Notes under the pieces: model-generated
What the model was told of the DNA's origin: nothing
The model's input: only the letters and a program-made list of their open reading frames with translations
Databases searched by the model: none
Program-made: the position numbers and the translations under genes
Assembly: GCF_016481275.1 (NCBI RefSeq)
Contig: NZ_JAEMNW010000004.1
Location: 496,001 to 560,000, forward strand
Direction: 5' to 3'
Origin: Antrihabitans auranticaus
GTDB lineage: Bacteria; Actinomycetota; Actinomycetes; Mycobacteriales; Mycobacteriaceae
Length of the DNA: 64,000 nt
Shown here: positions 10,486 through 21,825 of the stretch, in pieces
Numbering within the stretch: the stretch's first letter is position 1
Layout: every line of letters begins with the position of its first letter

Positions 10486-12099
10486 TCAGCACCCCACATC
10501 GCGAGAGCGGAATCCTGCGAAGCCGAGGACGAGGACCGCAACTGTCAGCGTCAGAATTGCGAGGATCGGTGTCGTTGTGACACTTTCGAGAGGAGCCTGT
10601 GGGGTGTGCGTGTACGGTGACAGATCTCGCATCCAGTCCGGCAATTTGAACGAGTCGGCAAACAAAACGATGATCGTGCAGTAGCCGAACGTGGTCCATG
10701 CGATCGCAGCGGCGATTCGCGGTAGGTATCCGATGCCGAGAACCGCGATAGCGACGACGAGCCAGGTCGCCGGCAGGTACACCAATGCGACGCCGGTGAG
10801 GCGGATCGCCTGGCCCGGATCCGAGACGGTGAGCCCGTAGGCGAGTCCTTCGCCGAAGCCGCCCGCGGCCGCGACCAATGCGCTCCCGGCCAGCGCAACC
10901 GCGACATGGCTTGCGAGCCATTCCCCCCGACTCGTGGGCGTGGCGTAGATGGGTTCGGCCCTGCCGGAGGTTTCCTCCGCACGCGCGCGCAACGCACTGG
11001 AGACGCCATACGCCGCAGCGAGAAGGGCCGCCATCGTGACTGTGAGGGCGAGGTAGGCATTGACAGCGTCGGCAGCGCCGCCCGGCAAGTACGAGGCGAT
11101 CTCGGGATTGTCGGCGATGAAATCTTCGATGCTGCTTCCGAACGACCCGTACGCCGCGGCGAGGGCGAACACTCCGATCGTCCACATGATCAGCGAGCCT
11201 CGCTGGAGGCGCCAAGCCAGACCGAGCGGCGAACCGAGGAGCCACGACGCACTCGCTCGACCAGATCGGTAACCGAGCACGCCTGCACCGAAGTCTCGAC
11301 GATCCAGCACGGCGACAGCGACGATGACAAGCAGCGGACCGAAGATAGCTGGGAGCAGTAGCGGCCACCAACGGTCGCCCGCGAAGGGAAACGTCCGCTG
11401 ACCCCAGCCGATCGGTGACAGCCACGACAGCGTCCCATTCCCGACATCCCCGATTGCGCGCAGGGCGTACGCAATGCCGATCGCAGAAGTTGTTGCACCG
11501 TAGACACTTCGGGGGTTTTCGAAGATCTGAACTGCGATCGCGGTCAGAGCTGCGAAGACAATTCCGACCCCCGCTATCGACGCCGCGAGGAGAAGCGATC
11601 CGCCCCATGGGAGGCCGGTGAGTGTTGCGGCGCCGAATGCGGCGCCTGCGATGGCGATGTCGGCGAGCCACGCCAGGCCGATCGCCGCCAACAGCGGAGC
11701 GCGGCGCCCAACGCGTGCGGAGCGAACCAGCTCGGCGCGTCCGTTCTCCTCGTCTGTGCGCGTGCACCGACCGACGATGAACATGTTCATCAGGGCGACG
11801 ACGACCGCGAGGTAGGCAAAGATTTCGAAGACGACCTCGCCGCCGATCGACGCGAGCAACTCCGTCGGTCCGCTCATCGCGACGATCGCGGCGTTACCAC
11901 CCATCGTTTCTCGCAGTTGCGCGAGCTCGAGCGGCGAACCGTAGAGCGACTGGCTGCCCCAGGACTGATAGCCCACCAGCAGCGCGGCACCGGCCAGCCA
12001 AAATGGCAGGCCAAACCTTTCGCGGCGTAATGCAAACCGAAACAACGGGCCGATGCCGACTGTGTCGTCGGTCCGCCCAGCAAACACGGTCGTGCTCAC
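10486..12099 (-). CDS. ABC exporter permease, tetronasin-resistance type
   Basis: A 537-residue polytopic membrane protein with about twelve hydrophobic helices arranged as two similar halves. It resembles the large single-chain permeases of the TnrB/Rv1217c class (exporters of polyketide-type antibiotics). The GTG start at 12099 overlaps the stop of the ATPase gene (GTGA), so the two subunits are made together. The pair would form an efflux pump for hydrophobic drugs; the substrate is not predictable from sequence. Confidence 0.88.
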   Translation of the reverse strand: MSTTVFAGRTDDTVGIGPLFRFALRRERFGLPFWLAGAALLVGYQSWGSQSLYGSPLELAQLRETMGGNAAIVAMSGPTELLASIGGEVVFEIFAYLAVVVALMNMFIVGRCTRTDEENGRAELVRSARVGRRAPLLAAIGLAWLADIAIAGAAFGAATLTGLPWGGSLLLAASIAGVGIVFAALTAIAVQIFENPRSVYGATTSAIGIAYALRAIGDVGNGTLSWLSPIGWGQRTFPFAGDRWWPLLLPAIFGPLLVIVAVAVLDRRDFGAGVLGYRSGRASASWLLGSPLGLAWRLQRGSLIMWTIGVFALAAAYGSFGSSIEDFIADNPEIASYLPGGAADAVNAYLALTVTMAALLAAAYGVSSALRARAEETSGRAEPIYATPTSRGEWLASHVAVALAGSALVAAAGGFGEGLAYGLTVSDPGQAIRLTGVALVYLPATWLVVAIAVLGIGYLPRIAAAIAWTTFGYCTIIVLFADSFKLPDWMRDLSPYTHTPQAPLESVTTTPILAILTLTVAVLVLGFAGFRSRDVGC

Positions 12100-13004
12100 A
12101 CCGCCACCTCGGTCTGGGCCGCGGGAGCAGTCTCATAATGCCGAAGGAAGATGTCCTCGAGCGTCGGTGGTGTCGCCGTGATACTGCGAACCCCGAGTGC
12201 GGAGACTCGTTGCAGCACGTGATCGAGCTGAGCGGCGTCGACGTCGAATCGTGTGCGCGCGCCGCTCACGACGACATTGTGAACTCCGAGGGCGGCGTCC
12301 AAGCCGAGGAGTGGACGTACGGTCTCGACAGTGATCGCAGTGCGCTCGAGGTGCTGGAGTTCGGACAGTGTGCCGCTTTCCACTGTGTGGCCGAGCCTGA
12401 TAATGCTGACTCGGTCGCAGAGCGCTTCGACCTCGGCGAGGATATGGCTGGACAGCAGTACTGTTCGGCCACGCCGTTTTTCGTCCTCGATGCAGTGCTG
12501 GAATTCGGCTTCCATCAGGGGGTCGAGGCCGACGGTAGGTTCGTCGAGTAGGAGTAGATCGGCGTCGGAGGCGAGCGCAGCGATCAGTGCAACCTTTTGG
12601 CGGTTGCCCTTCGAGTAGTTGCGGGCCTTTTTTCGTGGGTCCAGGTCGAACTGGTCGATGAGTGCGGCTCGTCTACGAGTGTCGATACCGCCGCGCAGCC
12701 GTCCCATCAGATCGATAACTTCACCACCGGTGAGCCCTGGCCAGAGGTTGACCTCGCCGGGCACGTAGGCAAGCCGGCTGTGCAAAGCAACGGCATCACG
12801 CCATGGATCACCGCCAAGCATTCTTACTGTGCCGGAGTCCGGGCGGAGCAGTCCGAGCAACACTCGGATAGTGGTGGTTTTGCCTGATCCGTTCGGTCCG
12901 AGAAAGCCGTGCACCTCGCCCTCCTCGACGGTCAGGTCGAGGCCGTCGAGGGCCTTGAAGTGGCCGAAGGATTTGGTCAGGCCGGAGATCGAGATCGCAG
13001 CCAT
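12096..13004 (-). CDS. ABC transporter ATP-binding protein, Rv1218c-like
   Basis: A 302-residue ABC ATPase with Walker A (GPNGSGKTT), a signature in the variant form [11 protein letters not shown] characteristic of this subfamily, Walker B (DLLLLDEP) and a C-terminal extension after residue 220. GGGAGGACC lies upstream of the ATG. It drives the permease encoded next, with which it overlaps by four bases. The pair lies between devR-devS with its usp genes and a second DevS-like kinase, so it may be part of the same stress island rather than a drug-resistance insertion. Confidence 0.92.
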   Translation of the reverse strand: MAAISISGLTKSFGHFKALDGLDLTVEEGEVHGFLGPNGSGKTTTIRVLLGLLRPDSGTVRMLGGDPWRDAVALHSRLAYVPGEVNLWPGLTGGEVIDLMGRLRGGIDTRRRAALIDQFDLDPRKKARNYSKGNRQKVALIAALASDADLLLLDEPTVGLDPLMEAEFQHCIEDEKRRGRTVLLSSHILAEVEALCDRVSIIRLGHTVESGTLSELQHLERTAITVETVRPLLGLDAALGVHNVVVSGARTRFDVDAAQLDHVLQRVSALGVRSITATPPTLEDIFLRHYETAPAAQTEVAV

Positions 13005-13115
13005 CGGTGCGGGTCCTCCCTGTCGTGTGACGCTGGTTGATGTTCCTGTTCAGGTTCATCGAGTGCAGCGAAGGAAGGGAGGGCCGAACGTCCCAGGGGT
13101 GTGGGGCTTATGTGA

Positions 13116-15318
<2,203 letters not shown>

Positions 15319-15441
15319 ATGTTTGTCGATAAGTATCAAGTCGGTTCGAGAACGCGACCCGTCCCCGAATCGCGTCTTGTCGGCGGGGAATTCGAAGCGG
15401 TTGTCGTGGGTAAAACCTCGAAGTTCTCAGGAGTTCGGTGA
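15319..15441 (+). CDS. Possible 40-residue small protein
   Basis: An ATG at 15319 with AGG-rich sequence about 10 bp before it opens a 40-codon frame whose TGA shares a base with the ATG of the PLDc_N gene (TGATG-like arrangement). The peptide is basic with no recognisable motif. The overlap suggests a coupled leader or a small gene, but the codon choice is not decisive and it may be untranslated. Confidence 0.25.
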   Translation: MFVDKYQVGSRTRPVPESRLVGGEFEAVVVGKTSKFSGVR

Positions 15442-15674
15442 TGCACAAACGTCGGAGCGAACTTTCTCCTGCCGCGCAGACTGGAATCTCGATCCTGGGC
15501 GCAGTCCAGCTTGCCCTTGCCGCCGCTGCCTGGACCGACCTTGCACGGCGACCGGACGATGAGGTATCGGGCCGTAAGTCATGGTGGGCCGCAGCAATTC
15601 TCGTCAATTTCGTCGGTCCCATCGCGTACTTCCGTCTGGGCCGACGGGGCAGCAGTGAGGCTACGAGTGGCTGA
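15441..15674 (+). CDS. PLDc_N-type small membrane protein
   Basis: A 77-residue protein with a hydrophobic helix after an N-terminal polar stretch (about 14-34) and a second ending in the characteristic WWAAAILVNFVGPIAYFRLGR. That last motif is typical of the phospholipase D nuclease N-terminal (PLDc_N) family, small two-helix membrane proteins of unknown function. AGGAG lies about 8 bp before the ATG. Its 3' end overlaps the start of the VIT-family gene by eight bases. Confidence 0.8.
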   Translation: MHKRRSELSPAAQTGISILGAVQLALAAAAWTDLARRPDDEVSGRKSWWAAAILVNFVGPIAYFRLGRRGSSEATSG

Positions 15675-16416
15675 GGCAGTCGAACCGCGGAGTGCCAAGC
15701 ACTGGGGAGCCTTCATCGAGCCGACGGAGCCGCACGCGTCGGGAACGTCGCGGCGGCTGAACTGGCTCAGAGCCGGCGTTCTTGGCGCCAATGACGGCAT
15801 CGTGTCGACCGCAGGACTGGTCATCGGCGTTGCGGCAGCAGATGCTGGTCGCGGCCCGATACTGACGGCGGGAGTTGCGGGACTTGTTGCCGGCGCGGTG
15901 TCGATGGCAGTCGGCGAGTACGTGTCGGTCAGCACTCAGCGCGACACCGAGAAAGCGTTGCTGGAAAAGGAACGGGGTGAGTTGGCGGACGCGCCGGAAC
16001 AGGAACTCGCGGAATTGGTCTCGCTGTACGAGGCGAAAGGTTTGTGTCGGGACACGGCGACCGTGGTAGCAGCCGAACTCACTGCACGCGACGCGTTTGC
16101 GGCGCACGTCGATGCCGAGTTGCGAATAGACCCCGATGCGCTCACGAACCCCTGGCACGCCGCAATTTCGTCGGCCGTGGCCTTTACGATGGGGGCGTTG
16201 CTGCCCCTGCTCGCTATCTTGCTTCCGGCTGGAGACGTCCGGATTCCAGTCACGTTCGGCGCCGTTGTCGGGGCGTTGGCGTTGACCGGCAGCGTCAGTG
16301 CGAGCCTGGGCGGCGCGAAGCGCTGGCGGGCCACGCTTCGGATTGTCACGGGAGGGGTGATCGCGATGGCAGTGACCTACGCGATCGGCCAGTTGGTCGG
16401 ACTGGGAACGGTCTGA
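15667..16416 (+). CDS. VIT1/CCC1-family transporter
   Basis: A 249-residue membrane protein of the VIT/CCC1 family, which moves Fe2+ or Mn2+. Features: the first helix segment LRAGVLGANDGIVSTAGLV, the AVSMAVGEYVSV segment, a soluble Glu-rich metal-binding stretch (about 100-150), then three C-terminal helices. The GTG at 15667 is preferred since GTGAGG lies just before it; a GTG at 15655 is possible. Overlap with the preceding gene suggests one transcript. Iron or manganese handling would fit a redox-stress island. Confidence 0.87.
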   Translation: MAEAVEPRSAKHWGAFIEPTEPHASGTSRRLNWLRAGVLGANDGIVSTAGLVIGVAAADAGRGPILTAGVAGLVAGAVSMAVGEYVSVSTQRDTEKALLEKERGELADAPEQELAELVSLYEAKGLCRDTATVVAAELTARDAFAAHVDAELRIDPDALTNPWHAAISSAVAFTMGALLPLLAILLPAGDVRIPVTFGAVVGALALTGSVSASLGGAKRWRATLRIVTGGVIAMAVTYAIGQLVGLGTV

Positions 16417-16639
16417 CCCCGCTTGCAATCTTGCGAGTCGAGTTCGAAATTGTCGGTCGCGCAGATTCCAGGGTGAGACCCGAACTGCAACCGGCGGCCC
16501 ATGGCACGAAAGGCGCAAGTCGGCACGTTCAGCGCGGGGACAGCCTTCTGGCCATGTTGATAGTGACCTCTGGCTCTGGAGACCGGCGAGCCCATCGAGC
16601 GATGGTCGAGACGACAGCACGATCTACGAGGGAGCAAAG

Positions 16640-16972
16640 ATGAAGATCGAGGACCTCAGGGACACCGCGGGCAACCTTCTCAAGTCCAGCATTGTCTATG
16701 CCGAACCGCTGGAGAAAAACGGAATCACAGTGATTGCGGCCGCGTCGGTCGCAGGCGGCGGCGGATTCGGAAACGGGCACGACGAGAACGGCCAAGGCGA
16801 GGGTGGGGGTTTGGGGGTGCGCGGCAAGCCAGCCGGCGCATTCGTTGTGAAGGGCGATCGTGTGCGGTGGCAGCCGGCGATCGACGTCAACAGACTCATC
16901 GCCGTCGTTGGTGCAATCGCGGTCGTGGCGCTACTCGTCGGTGGGCGAATCGCTCAGCAGCATGCGCACTGA
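16640..16972 (+). CDS. GerW/YtfJ-family protein
   Basis: A 110-residue protein: an N-terminal domain with the GerW-type core (VYAEPLEKNGITVIAAASVAGGGG), a Gly-rich loop (residues 37-62) and a C-terminal transmembrane helix (about 85-105). GAGGGAG precedes the ATG. GerW is named from spore-forming firmicutes, yet homologues are common in non-sporulating actinobacteria and their role is unknown. The 220 bp separating it from the VIT gene shows no coding frame, so it may have its own promoter. Confidence 0.8.
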   Translation: MKIEDLRDTAGNLLKSSIVYAEPLEKNGITVIAAASVAGGGGFGNGHDENGQGEGGGLGVRGKPAGAFVVKGDRVRWQPAIDVNRLIAVVGAIAVVALLVGGRIAQQHAH

Positions 16973-17008
16973 TCGGACCGGTACGCGAGGACTTGCGCCA
17001 CAGGTTGC

Positions 17009-17022
17009 GGGACGTTCGACTC
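17009..17022. promoter_or_regulatory. DosR-box-like site upstream of 17087 gene
   Basis: GGGACGTTCGACTC matches 10 of 14 core positions, with an intact left half site. It lies about 65 bp before the gene at 17087, which precedes a usp gene. A near-identical sequence (GGGACGTTCGGCTC) occurs upstream of gap at 19413-19426. The recurrence raises its interest above the score alone. Confidence 0.4.
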
Positions 17023-17086
17023 CGTGCAGGGCCGGCGGGCTTGGCTAGCGTCCGATCGATTGCAGCAGAGTGGAAGGAAACTAGGA

Positions 17087-17641
17087 GTGGGACAGCATGT
17101 TTCGCTGCGTAATGCGGTGGAAGCGGTGATGAAGTCGGCCATGCGGTTCGTTGCCCTGATGGTCGCTGGGCGTATTTTGCAGCCTCGGCGACATGTCGGC
17201 GGACGTCTTGTATTCGCCGACGGCACCACTGCGCGAGTTTTTCGCGAAACGACCGTGCGAGACGCTCCGCCGACAGATCTCGCCGTGCTGGTCGTCGAGT
17301 TTCGCCTCCGTTGGGTACATGGATTTATGCATCGACTGTTTCGTTGGGAGAGTCTGCTCAACACACCCCTGTTCGTCGGCTTCCCGGGATTCGTATCAAA
17401 GCTGTGGCTCGCACACGACGAACATGAGGTCTATCGGGGCATCTACCAGTGGAGTGGGCCCGAACGCGCAGAGGCATACGCGATGGCTCTTTCACGACTT
17501 CTGCAACCGGTATGCGTCAGGGGAAGTATCGCCTATCACATTCTTCCGGGCCTCGACCGAGCCGAGTTCGTTTCCGGTAGAGAGGAACTCGTCCGGACGC
17601 AGAGAATCGAGCACGGGGCTGAATCGTGGGTGGTCGCGTGA
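17087..17641 (+). CDS. Conserved protein of unknown function
   Basis: A 184-residue protein I do not recognise. The GTG at 17087 is preceded by GGAAGG nine bases upstream. The sequence is soluble-looking with aromatic-rich patches (WVHGFMHRLFRWESLL, FPGFVSKLWLAHDE) and could be a small enzyme or lipid-binding protein. It ends just before the usp start at 17680 and a DosR-like site lies upstream of it, so joint stress control with that gene is plausible. No catalytic motif is evident. Confidence 0.6.
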   Translation: MGQHVSLRNAVEAVMKSAMRFVALMVAGRILQPRRHVGGRLVFADGTTARVFRETTVRDAPPTDLAVLVVEFRLRWVHGFMHRLFRWESLLNTPLFVGFPGFVSKLWLAHDEHEVYRGIYQWSGPERAEAYAMALSRLLQPVCVRGSIAYHILPGLDRAEFVSGREELVRTQRIEHGAESWVVA

Positions 17642-17679
17642 TCGACCCATTGTCGAGATCACTCGAACAGGAGCACAGC

Positions 17680-18555
17680 GTGAACAGCGGTCAACCGGTA
17701 ATAGTCGGAATCGATGGATCCCCAGCGGCACGAACGGCACTGCGATGGGCGGCGCGATACGCGGCGGAGCGCAGAGCTCAACTGATAATCGTCACCTGCA
17801 TCGGCGGTCCGGCTGTCCACGGTTCCCGAGTAACGAGCGTCCCGAACGATTCCGAGCCGATGCGCGACGCCGCCCGAAAACTGCTTGCACAGGCCGAATT
17901 CGACGTCGCTGCGCTGCATCGGAGCGATGCTGGCGAGACGCGAACTGTATTGAGCTCGAGTCCCGCCGCCGCTACCCTCGTCGATCTGTCGAAGGACGCC
18001 GGCATGGTCGTAGTAGGTAGTAGGGGGCTCGGTGCACTCGGACGAGGCCTACTCGGTTCGATAAGTAGCGCCGTCACTCAACATGCGCACTGCCCGGTAG
18101 CGGTTATCCACGAAGCGGCAGCAGGCCGCTCGATCGACGACGGTCCCGTGGTCGTCGGGGTGGACGGTACACCGAACAGCGAGCGTGCGATCGAAGTCGC
18201 GTTCGACGAAGCCGCAATGCGTGGCGCAGAACTAGTTGCAGTCCACGCCTGGGTCGACACGAGTGACTTCGATATGCCGGTTGCCGACTGGTCTGCCGCG
18301 ATGCAACTGGAGGAAGCGAATCTAGCGGAAAGCCTTGCGGGATGGCAGGAGCAGTATCCGGACGTACGCGTTCGCCGGACTGTCGTCAAGGATCGACCGG
18401 TCCGGAATCTGCTGGAGCAGTCGGAGGGCGCGCAGCTCGTCGTTGTCGGAAGCCACGGTCGAGGTGGATTTGCCGGCATGCTTCTGGGCTCGACTAGTCA
18501 AGCGCTGCTGCACAGCGTCGAGTGTCCGCTGATCATCGCTCGCACGCCGGCATGA
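17680..18555 (+). CDS. Universal stress protein, two UspA domains
   Basis: A 291-residue tandem UspA protein with VIVGIDGS and VVVGVDGT opening strands and two intact nucleotide-binding loops (GSRGLG...GSIS and GSHGRG...GSTSQ). The GTG at 17680 is favoured over the in-frame GTG at 17626 because AGGAG lies eight bases before it and the domain starts directly after. It follows the unknown protein by 38 bp and is followed by a broken usp copy. Confidence 0.92.
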   Translation: MNSGQPVIVGIDGSPAARTALRWAARYAAERRAQLIIVTCIGGPAVHGSRVTSVPNDSEPMRDAARKLLAQAEFDVAALHRSDAGETRTVLSSSPAAATLVDLSKDAGMVVVGSRGLGALGRGLLGSISSAVTQHAHCPVAVIHEAAAGRSIDDGPVVVGVDGTPNSERAIEVAFDEAAMRGAELVAVHAWVDTSDFDMPVADWSAAMQLEEANLAESLAGWQEQYPDVRVRRTVVKDRPVRNLLEQSEGAQLVVVGSHGRGGFAGMLLGSTSQALLHSVECPLIIARTPA

Positions 18556-18579
18556 CCATCATCGAAGCCGAATGCGGAG

Positions 18580-18822
18580 TGAGGAAGTATTTGGACTCGG
18601 CACAGCGTCCGGACCGATGCTGCGCGCGGGTTGTTGGAATACGCACAAAGCGCCCAACTCTTGTGCGTCGGCAGCCGCGGGCACAATCGAGAGACAGGTC
18701 GCCTTCTCGGTTCCACCAGTCGCTACTTGCTTCAGAACTCGCCCTGTCCAGTTATCGTCTGCCCTCCCGGACTCTCGCCCAGGCCGAAAGACTCTCTGCG
18801 CAAGGGTTATTCGGCACTGTGA
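18580..18822 (+). pseudogene. Universal stress protein remnant (C-terminal half domain)
   Basis: The frame ending at 18822 encodes AQSAQLLCVGSRGHNRETG, then GSTSRYLLQ and PCPVIVCPPG, which is the last third of a UspA domain including its nucleotide-binding loop. An in-frame TGA lies just upstream near 18577 and no start or earlier domain is present. It directly follows a full usp gene, so it is probably what remains of a tandem duplicate. Functional translation is unlikely. Confidence 0.75.
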
Positions 18823-18852
18823 TGGCTCCGATATTGCGTCGATCATCGAGTA

Positions 18853-19401
18853 ATGAACGATTCGATCTCAGTCTTGGTGACTTTTGCGTCCGCGCAGGGC
18901 TCGACCAAGGAAGTGGCAACTTTTATCGCTGATCGGTTGCGGACAAGGGGCTTCGAAGTCGACCTGCGCCCGGTCGGCGAGCAGCCGGATGCCCAGCCCT
19001 ACGACGCAGTCGTCATCGGCAGCGCCGTTCACAACATGGCTTGGTTGCCGGGAGCCGCAGACTATCTGTATCGGCACCGCTATGTACTGGCAGGGCGAGC
19101 TGTGTGGCTCTTCAGCGTCGGTCTGTCGCCGGCGCTGCAGGGGCCTATCGGGCACTTGCTGAAACAGTCAGTGCCGAAGCAGATCTCGGACCTACTGAAT
19201 GTTGTCTCGGCGCGAAGTTACACGGTCTTTGCCGGTGTCTACCGTCGCGCAGACACAACGAGGCTTACCCGGGCAATCTATCGCCTCATCGGTGGCCGCA
19301 GATATGGCGACCTACGCGACTGGCGGGCGATCGAGCGCTGGACGGACCAGATTGCCATAGCGCTGGGCGCAACCGAGATACCCGCTCCCGCAAGCCGATA
19401 G
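18853..19401 (+). CDS. Flavodoxin-domain protein (HemG-like)
   Basis: A 182-residue flavodoxin. The FMN phosphate loop is ASAQGSTKE (about residues 11-19), followed by the VVIGSAVHNMAWLP segment and the WLFSVG strand typical of flavodoxin domains in protoporphyrinogen-oxidase (HemG)-like proteins. It likely carries electrons or reduces a quinone-linked substrate in the cytosol. It lies between a usp remnant and gap. Flavodoxin-like genes in dormancy islands may substitute for oxygen-dependent steps; that is inference. Confidence 0.82.
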   Translation: MNDSISVLVTFASAQGSTKEVATFIADRLRTRGFEVDLRPVGEQPDAQPYDAVVIGSAVHNMAWLPGAADYLYRHRYVLAGRAVWLFSVGLSPALQGPIGHLLKQSVPKQISDLLNVVSARSYTVFAGVYRRADTTRLTRAIYRLIGGRRYGDLRDWRAIERWTDQIAIALGATEIPAPASR

Positions 19402-19412
19402 CGCCGCGAGGC

Positions 19413-19426
19413 GGGACGTTCGGCTC
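19413..19426. promoter_or_regulatory. DosR-box-like site upstream of gap
   Basis: GGGACGTTCGGCTC matches 10 of 14 core positions and differs by one base from the site at 17009-17022. It is about 85 bp upstream of gap, a workable distance for an activator. Confidence 0.38.
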
Positions 19427-19451
19427 TTCGGATGTGTCCGGTCGGCACTAA

Positions 19452-20528
<1,077 letters not shown>

Positions 20529-20561
20529 ACCCGTGATCGTGGCAGCGGTACTCTGGCCAGC

Positions 20562-21011
20562 ATGGTCGTGGTGTCGACAGGTCGCTGCCGCTGGCCCGAG
20601 TCCTGTCCAGGTTGGGGCCGCCGGCGTAGCAAACGTCGATCTTCTTCGAGATCCGCGCCGGCACTGCTGATGTGGGTATTGGTGCCGGCCGTGATCGCAA
20701 TGCACAGCTTCGTTCTTGTCGGTCCGGTCCTCGCGCACCACGCGGGAGCGGATCCGCACTCTGCGGGCCAGTCGCCTGCTGAGTGTCCCGGGCCTAGTCA
20801 TCCGTGCGAGGAGGCCGGGCATGGCTGGCATCCATGTGTAGGTGTCCCAACGGCGGGGGTGGACTTGGATTTGGCAGCGGCGGTCGAGTCCACCGCGGAG
20901 GTTGACCTGGCTGGAGTGTTGGGGCCGGCGCACCGCGGGCCTCGGCTGGGGGGCCGGGCGCCGCCTTGGACGGTGTTGTCGGCCGCTGAATTGTCGATCT
21001 GGCGGGTGTGA
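20562..21011 (+). CDS. DUF6153-like protein
   Basis: A protein of up to 149 residues with one hydrophobic helix (LLMWVLVPAVIAMHSFVLVGPV), a Cys/His/Pro-rich middle and the terminal motif TVLSAAELSIWRV that I associate with DUF6153 proteins. Those are commonly encoded beside DUF305 genes, as here. The start is uncertain: the basic first 35 residues may be spurious and translation may begin closer to the helix. Function is unknown; His and Cys content suggests metal contact. Confidence 0.6.
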   Translation: MVVVSTGRCRWPESCPGWGRRRSKRRSSSRSAPALLMWVLVPAVIAMHSFVLVGPVLAHHAGADPHSAGQSPAECPGPSHPCEEAGHGWHPCVGVPTAGVDLDLAAAVESTAEVDLAGVLGPAHRGPRLGGRAPPWTVLSAAELSIWRV

Positions 21012-21085
21012 TGGTCGGCCCCGCGCGCAGTTTGGGCGCGGCGGGTCCCTCCGTTCACCGAACCCCACCAAAGAAAGACGATTCC

Positions 21086-21727
21086 ATGCTCTCTGATCTG
21101 TGCAGTAAAACCCGTGTGTTTGCGGCTGCGTTAGCTACGACAGCGACCCTGTTCTCGGTCGGTTGCAACGCCGACCAGTCGACCGACTCGTCGAACACGA
21201 CCAGCGTGCCAACAATCGGCAGTTCCGCTTCGACGACGATCTCGGCTGAGCCACACAGCGATTTCAATGATGCTGACGTGGCTTTTCTCGAGCTGATGTA
21301 TCCGCATCATGCGCAAGCCATCGAGATGGCGAAGATGGTGACTTCGCGTTCGCAGAATCCGAAGGTGTTGGAGCTCGCGACCGGTATCGAAGCGGCGCAG
21401 CAACCGGAGATGGCACAAATTTCCACGGTGCTGGTCAGTTTCGGAAAGCCCGCGCCGATCGCTGGGATGGATCATTCCGGTGCCGACCACGGCGGTGGCG
21501 GGATGATGAACCGGGACGACATGCAAGCGTTGGCTGATTCGTCCGGTGTGGACTTCGACCGGATGTTTCTCACCATGATGATCGAGCATCACCGCGGTGC
21601 CATCGAGATGGCGAACGTCGAACTCGCCGATGGTCGCAATGCCGAAGTGAAGCAGCTCGCGGAGGCGATCGTGTCTGCACAGCAGGCCGAGATCGGCCAG
21701 ATGAACGCCTTGCTCGCGGAGAGGTGA
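21086..21727 (+). CDS. DUF305 lipoprotein
   Basis: A 213-residue exported protein. The signal peptide ends in a lipobox (FSVGC, Cys about residue 22) followed by a Ser/Thr-rich linker. The DUF305 domain has two repeats of the hallmark FLELMYPHHAQAIEMAKM and FDRMFLTMMIEHHRGAIEMA. The paired His-His and Met residues suggest copper or other metal binding at the cell surface. The ATG at 21086 begins the signal peptide. It follows the DUF6153-like gene and ends at a strong terminator. Confidence 0.9.
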   Translation: MLSDLCSKTRVFAAALATTATLFSVGCNADQSTDSSNTTSVPTIGSSASTTISAEPHSDFNDADVAFLELMYPHHAQAIEMAKMVTSRSQNPKVLELATGIEAAQQPEMAQISTVLVSFGKPAPIAGMDHSGADHGGGGMMNRDDMQALADSSGVDFDRMFLTMMIEHHRGAIEMANVELADGRNAEVKQLAEAIVSAQQAEIGQMNALLAER

Positions 21728-21734
21728 CGGTTGC

Positions 21735-21768
21735 GCTGTGAGGCGGCGTCAAACCGTCGCCTCACAGC
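21735..21768. terminator. Strong hairpin, bidirectional terminator
   Basis: GCTGTGAGGCG and its exact reverse complement flank a 12-base loop. It lies between the stops of the DUF305 gene (plus) and the MBL-rhodanese gene (minus), so it can end both transcripts. There is no U-tract, as is common in actinobacteria. Confidence 0.8.
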
Positions 21769-21825
21769 GATCGACTGTGTGGTCTGTGCGCGTTTGCGTG
21801 ATAGCCGGACCCGATTCGCTCAGGG

